A DNA stretch of 42,768 nt from contig JALVGO010000027.1 of the NCBI GenBank assembly GCA_027029065.1, positions 1 to 42,768 of the forward strand, in the 5' to 3' direction. Both the position numbers and the translations under genes were made by a program. Numbering within the stretch: position 1 is the first letter of the stretch; each line of letters begins with the position of its first letter. This document shows, piece after piece, positions 23,588 to 31,849 of the stretch. The notes beneath the pieces were generated by a model. That model was not told the DNA's origin, searched no databases, and saw only the letters and a list, made by a program, of their open reading frames with translations. Source of the DNA: Sulfurovum sp. (GTDB lineage: Bacteria; Campylobacterota; Campylobacteria; Campylobacterales; Sulfurovaceae).

Positions 23588-25321
23588 TTATACCTTAAAC
23601 CCCATACTCTTGGCACCGTCAAAACTGCTGCCAAGCTCTTTTTCGATCTCTTCAAGAAAGTCTTTCTGGGTAAAGATGCTCTCTTTGCGCACAGCTACCT
23701 TGTAGGCAGTGTTTTTGATGATCAGGTTGATCTGTCCGCCGGTCAGTTCGTACTTTGCCAGCGCCTCGACATCGAAATCTTCCGCGTAGTCTGCTTTTTC
23801 GGGCAGCATGAACTGCCACAGGCGCAGGCGCTGTTTTCTGCCGGGTTTTTTAAACTCGATCTTGTAGTTGAAACGGCGCGAGAATGCCTTGTCGATGTTG
23901 CCAAGCAGGTTGGTCGTGGCTATCAGTATCCCCTCGAACTGTTCGATCTGTTCCAAAAAGATATTCTGCATCTGATTGTGCATCTTGTCTGCGCTGCTTC
24001 CGGCACCCTCGCTCCGTGAACTGAGGAACTGATCGGCTTCATTGAGCAGCAAAATAGGTTCCACTTTCGCTTTTTTGCTAAGCGTCTTGAAGTCATCGAA
24101 AATACGCCGGACATTCTTTTCGCTCTCTCCGACATACATCGAGAGGATTTTGGAGCAGTCAAACGACAGGATCGGTTTTTTGAGTGTTTTGGCAAGGCTC
24201 ATTGCCGTCATCGTCTTGCCTGTACCTGCCGCACCGTAAAAGATAATGCGTGCATCGATACTCTTGCGTTTGTCTTTGATACCCCACTCCCGCAGCTTTT
24301 TAAACACCTCTTTGTCAACCTGTTTGACCACATTGTTCAGTGTCTCCCGGGTCTTGGGGTGCAGTACCACATCATCAAGCGTGGTCTGGGGGTTGAGGTA
24401 TTCAAAAATATCCTGCTCTTTGACCAGCGCATCGAGCTTGAGCTTTGTGACTTTTTTCTTCTTCTTGGGGTGGATAATGCGCTGCATCACCTCCTCCTGA
24501 AGATAGAACGACCGGCTCACCCCGCCGAACATATTGAGGATCTCCTCATAATCGATGATCCCCTCGGTGATCAGCTTCGCACCGTCTTCAAGCAGCGCAC
24601 GGTTTTTGATCTTCTCATACTCGTCAAAGCTGATCAGCTCGATAAGCGTATTCATATCACGAAACTGTCCCTCGCCTCCGCTGTACTCCTCTTTGAGCAG
24701 TGCCAGAAAGATGCGCTGCTCTTTTTCATCAAGCCCCTTCTCTTTGAAAAACTCCTCTACCACGATCGGCGAAGTTGTGATCTTGAGCCTCTCCTCGATC
24801 CGTTTGGTCAGCAGGTTCAGCTTGTTTTTCAGTCTTCCAATGCTCAAAGAGTTGTCGGCAAAGCCCTGCTTGTAGGTTGCGATCTTGTGCAGCAGGGAGA
24901 CCATATCGAACTGATCCTGCAGATACTCCAGATGGTCGGTATAGGGCTTGACCTCCGGCAAAGAGAGCTCCAAAGAGCCCTCTTCAAGCAGCCGAAGCAG
25001 GGACATGCTCGGTGTGACCGATGTATTGAGCAGCTCCAGTTGTGAAGCGTCATGCGCCTTGACCTGACCGAAGCTTACCTGTATCAGCCAGCCAAGCTCT
25101 ATCAGGTTTTTTACCAACGGAAGTTTTTTCAGGTAAAGATAGGTGGACTTGGGGAAGATCTCCTGAAGCATCTCAAGTACAGAGACCTCTTCTATCCCTC
25201 TCACATAGCGGCGGCAGACATACTGCACCAGCCTCGCCTCCTCCTCTGTACATTTCAGATGGCGGTAGATTGCACTCTTTTTAACCTGTTTTGTTTCAAT
25301 AAACTCGATTAGATACTTCAA
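23588..25321 (-). CDS. AAA+ ATPase with unusual Walker B
   Basis: The product has 577 residues. The N-terminal 330 are helical without a family I can name. The AAA+ module follows, with Walker A FYGAAGTGKTMTAMSLAK at about 360. Walker B reads ILLLNEADQFLSS, with Asn in place of the usual first Asp. Sensor 1 is ATTNLLGNIDKAFSRRFNYK, which also supplies arginine fingers. A pore-loop-like segment is SFDCSKILSMYVGESEKNVR. The protein resembles the FtsH/Vps4-type classic clade and probably remodels protein substrates in the cytoplasm. The start codon is TTG at 25321 with AAGGAA upstream, 4 bp after the response-regulator stop. The two genes form an operon, which suggests regulation by phosphorylation. 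Confidence 0.82.
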   Translation of the reverse strand: MKYLIEFIETKQVKKSAIYRHLKCTEEEARLVQYVCRRYVRGIEEVSVLEMLQEIFPKSTYLYLKKLPLVKNLIELGWLIQVSFGQVKAHDASQLELLNTSVTPSMSLLRLLEEGSLELSLPEVKPYTDHLEYLQDQFDMVSLLHKIATYKQGFADNSLSIGRLKNKLNLLTKRIEERLKITTSPIVVEEFFKEKGLDEKEQRIFLALLKEEYSGGEGQFRDMNTLIELISFDEYEKIKNRALLEDGAKLITEGIIDYEEILNMFGGVSRSFYLQEEVMQRIIHPKKKKKVTKLKLDALVKEQDIFEYLNPQTTLDDVVLHPKTRETLNNVVKQVDKEVFKKLREWGIKDKRKSIDARIIFYGAAGTGKTMTAMSLAKTLKKPILSFDCSKILSMYVGESEKNVRRIFDDFKTLSKKAKVEPILLLNEADQFLSSRSEGAGSSADKMHNQMQNIFLEQIEQFEGILIATTNLLGNIDKAFSRRFNYKIEFKKPGRKQRLRLWQFMLPEKADYAEDFDVEALAKYELTGGQINLIIKNTAYKVAVRKESIFTQKDFLEEIEKELGSSFDGAKSMGFKV

Positions 25322-25325
25322 CGAC

Positions 25326-25718
25326 TTAGTTTTCCTTTGGCAAATATTTCACTATTTTACTCTTCAGATCATCCAGATCAAACGGTTTAAGCACAAAGTC
25401 ATCTGCACCCTTCTCTTTCAGATCCAGTTCCTCAAGACCGTTGACTGAAATGATAAGTACCGGGATATCTGACTGCAGATCATGGCGTATCGCCGTCAGG
25501 ACATCCTCCCCTTTCATCTCCGGCATTTGCAGGTCAAGCAGTACCATATCGATATATTCACCACATACTTTCAAAACGGTCACTGCCTCAGACCCACTGT
25601 CGGTAGAGACCACTCTGACATCTGCCAGCTTCTCCAGCATTGTTTTGATCAACTGTATATTGAAACTGTCATCATCCACGATCAAAAATGTTTTTCCGGT
25701 CAAATGATCCAAATCCAT
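25326..25718 (-). CDS. single-domain response regulator (CheY-like receiver)
   Basis: This is a 130-residue receiver domain with no output domain. The acidic pair is in LIVDDDSFN, the phospho-acceptor Asp in MVLLDLQMPEMKGEDVL, the Ser switch position in VLIISVNG and the conserved Lys in FVLKPFDLDDL. No cognate histidine kinase lies in the window. The next gene downstream, 4 bp away, is the AAA+ ATPase, a likely target or partner. Confidence 0.92.
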   Translation of the reverse strand: MDLDHLTGKTFLIVDDDSFNIQLIKTMLEKLADVRVVSTDSGSEAVTVLKVCGEYIDMVLLDLQMPEMKGEDVLTAIRHDLQSDIPVLIISVNGLEELDLKEKGADDFVLKPFDLDDLKSKIVKYLPKEN

Positions 25719-25753
25719 ACTTTTATCCTTCTGTATATTATAGTTATTGAGTC

Positions 25754-25759
25754 ATTATA
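25754..25759 (-). promoter_or_regulatory. -10 element of the response-regulator/AAA+ operon
   Basis: TATAAT on the minus strand lies 35 bp upstream of the ATG at 25718. A second TATAAT at 25737-25742 is too close to leave room for the AAGGAT ribosome site. Confidence 0.5.
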
Positions 25760-25811
25760 TAGCAATTCCTATTATTAAAGAATAAAAGCAGAAACGATTA
25801 GGCAAATTTGC

Positions 25812-25817
25812 TATACT
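25812..25817 (+). promoter_or_regulatory. -10 element of the PTS operon
   Basis: TATACT preceded by TTTGC lies 29 bp upstream of the HPr-EI start. AAGGAG stands 6 nt before the ATG. A clear -35 is not visible. Confidence 0.5.
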
Positions 25818-25845
25818 ATTACTGTTGTAATTTTAAGGAGCCTCT

Positions 25846-27654
25846 ATGGGATTATTTGACAGATTCTTTGCCAAAAGCCGTACCGTTGTACTGCATGTCA
25901 CCTCCTCAAGCGGTTTTCATCTGCGTCCGGCTGCCGTGTTTACAACAGAGGCAAAAAAGTTTGCCTCACGCATCGAAGCGGAGACCCGCGGCAAGAGTGT
26001 CGATGCCAAAAACCTCAACGCACTGCTCTCACTCGGGCTTGAACACGGTGACCATTTTGACCTCGTCTGCAAGGGAAAAGATGCCGAGGCTGCCATAGAG
26101 GCACTTACCCGTACCTTTGAAACACTCATGGAAAAGGAGCGTACAGCACCACAGCCATCCAAACAGGAGACCGTCACCTATACCGCACAAACCATCTCCG
26201 GAGAGATCATTGCCCCGGGGATTGCCGTTGCCCCGCTGTGGCAATACCATGCAAAAACCGTGCAGGAGACATCACACCTTTTTCCGGTCGCTGCGGAAAC
26301 GGTACTGCAAGATCTGTCCCATGCTGACACAAAAGAGAAGGGGATCGCACTGGCACAAAAGGCTCTGCTTGAGACTCTCCTTGACAATATTGATTCACTG
26401 GAGGATATGAGAGAGGCAGTGGATGAGGCGTGCCAAAGACTTCGCGGCAGTGCCATGGAGGCAAAATGCACCGACTACCATGACCTGCTCCGACGACTTG
26501 AAACTGCGATGGGGTACCGTACCGTTGTTGCCTATCCAGATACCCCTTTCATCCTTAAGGCAGACGACCTGCTCCCATCAGAAGTTGAGGCGCTGTCCTC
26601 CTCCTGCCTTGGGGTCATCCTGCATCACACATCGCCTGCTTCCCACACAGCTATTTTGCTGCGTGCAGAGGGTATCCCCTCGCTCATCATTGCAGACCCG
26701 ATACCCGCTTCCAACACTCCTGTGATCCTCGATGCCTCTGCGGGTACACTTGTCCCCTCACCTGCACCATCAGACATCACAGAGGCACAAAAGAGAGAAG
26801 AGAGCATCCGCAAACGTGCAGACCATGCCCACACAAAACGGTTTGAACCTGCACGTACTTCTGAGGGAAGCATCATCAGGGTATTTGCCAATGTCACCGA
26901 TGCCGCTTCGGCACAAGAGGCAAAAGAAGCAGGTGCCGAGGGGATCGGTCTGCTGCGTACTGAGTTTCTTTTTGGAGAGGTGAAACCCGACTATCAGACA
27001 CAAAAAGAGACCTACCGTGTCATCTTTGATCTCTTTGATGAAGTGACTGTACGCACCCTTGATGTAGGTGGAGACAAAGCCCTGCCCTACATCGATCTGC
27101 CAAAGGAGTCCAATCCCTTTCTCGGCATCCGCGGTGTGCGCCTTTTCCAGAGCCATCCTGCACTCATGGAGGAGCAGCTGCATGCCATATTTGATGCAGC
27201 CGAGGGCAGAGCCTTAAAGATCATGTTCCCCATGGTTGCCATCCCCGAAGAGTTCATTGCGGCAAAGACCTTTGCCAAAAAGGTTGCCCAAAAATACAGC
27301 TGCGACATTGACAACATCACATTTGGCATGATGGTGGAGGTGCCCTCCGTTCTCTTTTTGATGGAGACGTTCAATCAGGAGGTGGACTTCTACTCTATCG
27401 GCAGCAATGACCTTAACCAGTATCTGCACGCGGTTGAGCGTACCCATCCGACACTCTCGCTTGATCCGCGTTCTGCAGCACTCTTTGGTGCCATTGAGCA
27501 CTGTGTGCACCATGCCCAAAAACCTGTCAGCATCTGTGGGGAGCTTGCCGCAGACGAAGCGGCGATTGAGCGGCTTGTCAAGTGCGGAATAACTACATTG
27601 AGTGTCTCTGCAAAAGCCGTTGCCAATACCAAAGAGAGGATACGCCATGTTTAA
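25846..27654 (+). CDS. PTS HPr-enzyme I fusion protein
   Basis: This 602-residue protein starts the phosphoenolpyruvate:sugar phosphotransferase chain. Residues 12-85 are HPr, with the phospho-His at 25 in SGFHLRPAAV. EI follows from about 105. Its phospho-His lies in SPASHTAILLRAEGIPSL near 267. The PEP-binding barrel has GIGLLRTEFLF, RTLDVGGDKALPYID, NPFLGIRGVRL and YSIGSNDLNQYLHAVER. The catalytic Cys lies in SICGELAADE near 564. The organisation resembles NagF/FPr proteins without their N-terminal EIIA domain. It overlaps the EIICB gene by 8 nt. PTS genes are rare in Campylobacterota, so transfer is likely. Confidence 0.93.
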   Translation: MGLFDRFFAKSRTVVLHVTSSSGFHLRPAAVFTTEAKKFASRIEAETRGKSVDAKNLNALLSLGLEHGDHFDLVCKGKDAEAAIEALTRTFETLMEKERTAPQPSKQETVTYTAQTISGEIIAPGIAVAPLWQYHAKTVQETSHLFPVAAETVLQDLSHADTKEKGIALAQKALLETLLDNIDSLEDMREAVDEACQRLRGSAMEAKCTDYHDLLRRLETAMGYRTVVAYPDTPFILKADDLLPSEVEALSSSCLGVILHHTSPASHTAILLRAEGIPSLIIADPIPASNTPVILDASAGTLVPSPAPSDITEAQKREESIRKRADHAHTKRFEPARTSEGSIIRVFANVTDAASAQEAKEAGAEGIGLLRTEFLFGEVKPDYQTQKETYRVIFDLFDEVTVRTLDVGGDKALPYIDLPKESNPFLGIRGVRLFQSHPALMEEQLHAIFDAAEGRALKIMFPMVAIPEEFIAAKTFAKKVAQKYSCDIDNITFGMMVEVPSVLFLMETFNQEVDFYSIGSNDLNQYLHAVERTHPTLSLDPRSAALFGAIEHCVHHAQKPVSICGELAADEAAIERLVKCGITTLSVSAKAVANTKERIRHV

Positions 27655-29032
27655 CCTGCTGCAAAAGATCGGCAAAGCGCTGATGACCCCTATTGCCGTG
27701 CTGCCGGTGGCAGCACTGCTGCTGAGACTGGGGTTTGGAGACATCTTTGACGGAGAGGTTGCCCACATCATGAAAAATGCGGGAGAGACGGTCTTTGCCA
27801 ACCTCGACCTGCTTTTTGGTGTGGGGATCGCCTACGGACTTGCCAAAAACAACGACGGAGCTGCTGCGCTCAGCGGTGCTGTCGGCGTACTCATTGCCAA
27901 AGCGGTTTACACCGGTATTGACAAAGATGTCAACATGGGGGTCTTTGTGGGGATCATCATCGGTGTTATCGCCGGTACGCTTTACAACCGCTTCCACACC
28001 ATCAAACTGCCCGAATTCCTCGGATTTTTCGGAGGCAAACGCTTTGTACCCATCATCACTGCACTGGCTGCCATTGCAGTGGGAGTGCTTGCCGGCTACT
28101 TCTGGCAGTATGCCCAGCAGGCGATCGATGCGTTTTCCAATGCCATCATCGGTCTGGGTGAGGTTGGTACTTTCATTTATGGCACACTCAACCGCCTACT
28201 CATTCCGCTGGGACTGCACCATATCCTAAACTCCGTTTTCTGGTTCCAGCTTGGGGAGTACCACTACATCAAAGAGGGCGTACAGCTTGTTGCCAACGGA
28301 GACCTTCACCGCTTCTTTGCCGGTGACAAAAGTGCAGGTACCTACATGGCGGGGTTCTACCCTGTGATGATGTTCGGACTGCCTGCCATGGCATACGCGA
28401 TCTACCTCAATACCGACAAAGCCTACCGCAAAAAAGCTGCTGCCATCCTTGCAGGCGTTGCCTTCACCTCCTTTCTGACCGGCATCACCGAACCCATGGA
28501 GTTTCTTTTTCTCTTTGCCGCGCCGCTGCTTTTTGTCATCCACGCCCTGCTGACCGGGCTCTCACTCGCTGCGGCACAGGCACTTGATATCCATGCGGGG
28601 TTTGGTTTCTCGGCAGGCTTCATTGACTACCTCATCAACTACAAACTCGCCACCCATCCGCTGAGGCTCATTGCGCTGGGTATCGTATTTGGCATTCTCT
28701 ACTTTGCACTCAGCTATTACGCCATCAGGTTATTCAAACTGAAGATCATGGAAACCGAACTCTCTGACACCCAGTCTCCGCAGCAGGGCAACAACAATGA
28801 AGCCGAAGCCTTCATCCGGGCACTCGGCGGTGCAGAGAACATTATCGACACAGATGCCTGCATCACCCGGCTGCGTATGCAGGTACACAACAGCAAGATA
28901 CTCAACGATGCCAACTTTACAGCACTCGGTGCAAAAGGGGTTATCCGCCCGGATAAACATGCCATACAGATCGTACTTGGAGCAAAGGCGGAAAAAATCG
29001 CAGAAGCGATAAGAGAAAGTTTAAAGCGGTAA
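27647..29032 (+). CDS. nagE: PTS N-acetylglucosamine-type EIICB permease
   Basis: This membrane permease imports and phosphorylates a hexose, most likely GlcNAc. The EIIC part (residues 1-370) has the NagE/PtsG signatures LMTPIAVLPVAALLLRLGFG, IKLPEFLGFFGGKRFVPI and TEPMEFLFLFAAPLLFVIHA. The EIIB domain (about 385-461) has the phospho-Cys in DTDACITRLRMQV near 403. The protein ends after EIIB, with no EIIA (Crr-type) domain, and none is encoded in the upstream fusion. The ATG at 27647 overlaps the EI stop (ATGTTTAA); the reading frame upstream of it is not real. Specificity is inferred from overall similarity to NagE as I remember it. Confidence 0.9.
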   Translation: MFNLLQKIGKALMTPIAVLPVAALLLRLGFGDIFDGEVAHIMKNAGETVFANLDLLFGVGIAYGLAKNNDGAAALSGAVGVLIAKAVYTGIDKDVNMGVFVGIIIGVIAGTLYNRFHTIKLPEFLGFFGGKRFVPIITALAAIAVGVLAGYFWQYAQQAIDAFSNAIIGLGEVGTFIYGTLNRLLIPLGLHHILNSVFWFQLGEYHYIKEGVQLVANGDLHRFFAGDKSAGTYMAGFYPVMMFGLPAMAYAIYLNTDKAYRKKAAAILAGVAFTSFLTGITEPMEFLFLFAAPLLFVIHALLTGLSLAAAQALDIHAGFGFSAGFIDYLINYKLATHPLRLIALGIVFGILYFALSYYAIRLFKLKIMETELSDTQSPQQGNNNEAEAFIRALGGAENIIDTDACITRLRMQVHNSKILNDANFTALGAKGVIRPDKHAIQIVLGAKAEKIAEAIRESLKR

Positions 29033-29111
29033 TGCTCAAGTAATGGTATTATCCTATCATTCGTTTGTTCGGATATCGATCCGGCTACAAACCTATCTTA
29101 AAGGATATACC

Positions 29112-29321
29112 ATGAAAAAACTGACAATACTGATCGCTGCTATAGCGATGACAACACTCTTTGCGCAGGCAAATGATGTCGAAAAGATGGAAGCGACTGT
29201 TGACCAGATCATGCAAGATGCAAAAAGCATGGCACCTGCTCCTCAAAAAGATGTCACTCCTGAGACAAAAGAGGACAAAAACAATACACAAGAAGAAGCC
29301 CCTTCCGAAGAGGCGAAGTAA
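29112..29321 (+). CDS. small secreted protein of unknown function
   Basis: This 69-residue product has a clear signal peptide (MKKLTILIAAIAMTTLFAQA, cleavage after AQA). An acidic, proline- and lysine-rich mature part of about 49 residues follows, with no cysteine. AAAGGA stands 7 nt before the ATG. It follows the PTS genes by 80 bp and ends shortly before a strong terminator. I do not recognise a family. Confidence 0.65.
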   Translation: MKKLTILIAAIAMTTLFAQANDVEKMEATVDQIMQDAKSMAPAPQKDVTPETKEDKNNTQEEAPSEEAK

Positions 29322-29362
29322 CCCTCTCCTTTCCAAATCATTTCACAGTCTCCCTTGTTTAT

Positions 29363-29393
29363 CCCCGGTTTGATTACCGGGGTATCCTTTTTT
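29363..29393 (+). terminator. rho-independent terminator
   Basis: CCCCGGT - TTGATT - ACCGGGG forms a perfect 7-bp GC-rich stem and is followed by TATCCTTTTTT. It ends the PTS/small-protein transcript on the plus strand. Confidence 0.85.
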
Positions 29394-29435
29394 GCATCAA
29401 AATCCAACATAGATTGGTATTTTACTGCCTTCATT

Positions 29436-30829
29436 TCAAGTAACCGTATATCGTGTACTCCGCCCCGCACTCCCCTCAACCTGCTTTAGCAATCCATACT
29501 CCACAAGCTTTGAGATATCTCTCTTTGCGGTAGGAGTAGAGGTTTTGGCAATGGCAGCATACTTTTTGGTACTCAACCCTCCTTCAAATTCCGCTGCACC
29601 CACATCAAGTACTTTATTGAGCACTTTATTACTCCCCCAACGAATAAGCTGAATTTTTGAGAGAGCGAGACGAGGCGATATGTACGTGAAAAAATCTGCA
29701 GGACTACCCGTAGGTAATTCAAAGTTTTTTTTGCGTGCAGATCGTTTCGTATCGCTCTCCCCGAAGGGTGCTGCACTTTCGTCCATACTCGGCGTTAGAT
29801 TTTTTCGAATTCGCTACGGCGAGTCCTTCAAAAATCTGCCTTGATTATGAACGAAATTGCAGCATCAAAAATTCAGCTTATTCGTTGGGGGAGTAATAAT
29901 TTGCCTTTCGTTGAGGACATATGCCCTTGCCCGATCCCAAAATTTTGCTTTTTGTACTACCTTTTCAATCTCGCCCATCGCATACTCGATCGATCGGTTG
30001 ACTGTAGCGATATGCCAGCCTATCCACTCGGCAAAATCAAAGTTTCTATTGTGTATCAGATTGTTGGATCGCTCCAAAATATCATAATAGGCTTTTTTGT
30101 ACTCTGCTATTGCCTTTGAGATAGAGAAGTATTGATGTGTCAGTCCCAGCTCTTTGGAGAGCACATAGTTTGTAATCGCTCTTGCCATTCTGCCGTTACC
30201 GTCATCATAAGGGTGAATGGCAACAAACCATAAGTGTGCTATCGCGCTTTTGATATAAGGGTCTTCCTGAGAGTGGTTGATATAGGCAAGCAGTTCATCC
30301 ATCTGCTTTTCAATCTTTTGAGGCGGTGGAGCTTCATAATGTACTGTTTCCCGATATCCCCTATTGGAAACCACCTGCATCTCATCACTGCGATAGGTTG
30401 CTACATCCATCTTGTATCCTCCGCTGTAACCGGTGGGAAAGAGTGCATTGTGCCATCCGTGCAGTCGCTCTTTGGACAAAGGGGCATGATTGAAACTGCT
30501 GTCGATCAGAATATCCGCCAAACCGTCCGTGTGTCGCGTGGAACGATCCTCTCCATATGCGAACGCATCATCAAGCTTTTTTCTTATGGAAGATCTTACA
30601 CTGTCACGATTGAGGATCTCTCCTTCTATCTTGGAGGATTGTATAATCTCATCCGTAGAAGCATCGATGATCACATCACGGATATTTTTTTGATCAAGAA
30701 TGTGGATTGCGTACTCCAGTTTCCCGGTGTTGCGTGATACCGTAGACAACTTGGGTGCTATCGCTTCATAATGGTAGTCAAATGAGGGATAGGCTTCATG
30801 CTGCCATACCCATTTTTACGCTCTTGCAT
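29436..30829 (-). pseudogene. class II Fic AMP-transferase gene, broken by a frameshift and a MITE
   Basis: The reading frame covers a typical Fic protein. The N-terminal inhibitory helix is S-S-K-I-E-G (S-x3-E-G, class II). The FIC motif HPYDDGNGRMAR is intact, and a C-terminal winged helix runs from VLNKVLDVGAAEFEGGL through STPTAKRDISKLVEYG to GRSTRYTVT. Such proteins transfer AMP to target hydroxyls. There are two defects. The ATG at 30829, with AGGAG about 10 nt upstream, opens MQERK, but an A5 run at 30813-30817 then shifts the frame. One more A, or two fewer, would continue into WVWQHEAYPSFDYHYEA, the expected family start. The second defect is an element inserted at 29632-29893, which separates LNERQ from KVLNKVLD. 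Without the element and one TA the join is in frame. Internal TTG starts could still give a truncated but FIC-motif-containing product. Confidence 0.85.
29632..29893. mobile_element. MITE-like element with 29-bp terminal inverted repeats, inserted in fic
   Basis: The element is 262 bp long. The left end begins CTCCCCCAACGAATAAGC and continues through GAATTTTTGA (29632-29660). The right end (29865-29893) is its exact reverse complement. TA flanks both ends (29630-29631 and 29894-29895), matching the target duplication of IS630/Tc1-mariner transposons. Inside there are imperfect subterminal inverted repeats (GAGAGCGAGACGAGGCGAT against ATCGTTTCGTATCGCTCTC). No transposase is encoded, so it would need one in trans. 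It supplies a reading frame and start codon in front of the detached Fic C-terminal domain. Confidence 0.88.
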
Positions 30830-30865
30830 ACCGTTTGGCTCCTCATGATCTGATTAAAGTAGTTG

Positions 30866-30894
30866 ATCCTATCACAATATGAGCCGATTGTCAA
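30866..30894 (-). promoter_or_regulatory. promoter of the fic gene
   Basis: On the minus strand TTGACA (30889-30894), a 17-nt spacer and TAGGAT (30866-30871) form a good sigma-70 promoter. The last codons of the truncated toxin cassette overlap the -35. Confidence 0.65.
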
Positions 30895-31328
30895 TATTTT
30901 TTGGGGCAGAGCATGAGGGTCACACTCACTTGAATATGGTGAGTGATGTTCTGTCCCTGGGCATTGGCAAGGGCAAGGGCTTTCATGGTGCTGATGCCTT
31001 GTACGGGGTTGTTTGGATCGGTGTTGTACATCTGTTCGGGGGTTTGGTGTTCTAGTGAGCTTGCTATCATGCCTGCTTGGAGTCTGTAGTTTTTAAAGTT
31101 TTGTTGGTTGTTGTTATCGGCTACGACTACTTTAGTCATGGGTATGTCTAAGCCTATGCCTCCTGCCTTGATGCCAGTAGCCAGACCAAACCTAGAGTTA
31201 ATGCCTACTTCACTACCAAAGGTACTATACCCTATGATAGTCTCATGTACTTTAGAAGTCTGTTGAAGCATCTTGGTTTGACCTATGAGCTGGGCATTAT
31301 ACTCATAGATCAGGAGGCTAAAAATCAT
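30891..31328 (-). pseudogene. cassette F: truncated scaffold fragment without toxin domain
   Basis: The 145-residue frame starts inside the array scaffold (YNAQLIGQTKMLQQTSKVHE), continues through IASSLEHQTPEQMYNTDPN and stops shortly after ALANAQGQ. Compared with cassettes B and E, a 9-nt deletion (KIYT becomes N) is followed by total divergence. The pre-toxin motif and hydrophobic C-terminal domain are missing. It is the left end of the array, next to the fic promoter, and is best read as a decayed remnant. Confidence 0.75.
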
Positions 31329-31345
31329 TGCGCTGCGCTTTCATA

Positions 31346-31849
31346 TCATTTTTTGCTCTGCTCATTATGGTAGGTTTTGTTGTACTCATCCGCGTGGTGC
31401 TTATTTTTTTCTTTCATCGTTGTTGCAAAAGAAAAAAACATACTTACTATTGATACAAAAAAGACTATAGCAATAATTCCGACAATATACCGGTTGATAC
31501 GTGAATCTTTTTCAGTTTCTTTTTGAACTTCTTTTGGAGAATATTCACCTCGGCAAACCAATGGAATTTTCATATAAAGCAACCAAAACAATAAAAAGGT
31601 GTATATTAAAGAACCAAATCCTACGATATACCCTATATATGGACTTGAATAGACCAAAGGTACTCCAAAAAGCGGCAGCGCTCCAAGCAAACCATATTTT
31701 TCGTAAATTGCCAACTCTTGTACTGCCTGCCGGCAATGTGGGCATCTTACAAGTTTATCACTATTTTTAGATGCCACCATCCAAGCTGAGAAAAGTTCTT
31801 TGAAGCTTATGTGTTTATGGCAACAGGGGCATTTACGAAAAAGTATCAT
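31346..31849 (-). CDS. zinc-ribbon membrane protein, accessory or immunity-like
   Basis: This 167-residue protein begins with a four-cysteine zinc ribbon (CPCCHKHISF and CPHCRQAV, about residues 8-42). Two membrane helices (about 52-97) follow, then a charged loop and a third helix (IVGIIAIVFFVSIVSMFFSF) and a charged tail. It overlaps the DUF3592-like gene upstream by 4 nt (ATGA). The same ribbon plus membrane module is fused to a DUF3592-like domain in the gene at 36049, so the two products probably act together. I infer an immunity role from its place in the array. Confidence 0.72.
   Translation of the reverse strand: MILFRKCPCCHKHISFKELFSAWMVASKNSDKLVRCPHCRQAVQELAIYEKYGLLGALPLFGVPLVYSSPYIGYIVGFGSLIYTFLLFWLLYMKIPLVCRGEYSPKEVQKETEKDSRINRYIVGIIAIVFFVSIVSMFFSFATTMKEKNKHHADEYNKTYHNEQSKK

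Noticed and set aside
28226..28543. 105-residue minus-strand frame
   Set aside because: Antisense to nagE, low-complexity charged peptide with no supporting signals.
29436..29786. Independent 116-residue gene
   Set aside because: Its first half is translated MITE sequence and its second half is the displaced Fic winged helix; treated as part of the broken fic gene.
30923..30945. Hairpin CACTCAC-N9-GTGAGTG near the end of cassette F as a terminator or recombination site
   Set aside because: The stem is perfect, but no T-run follows on either strand and it does not recur at other cassettes.
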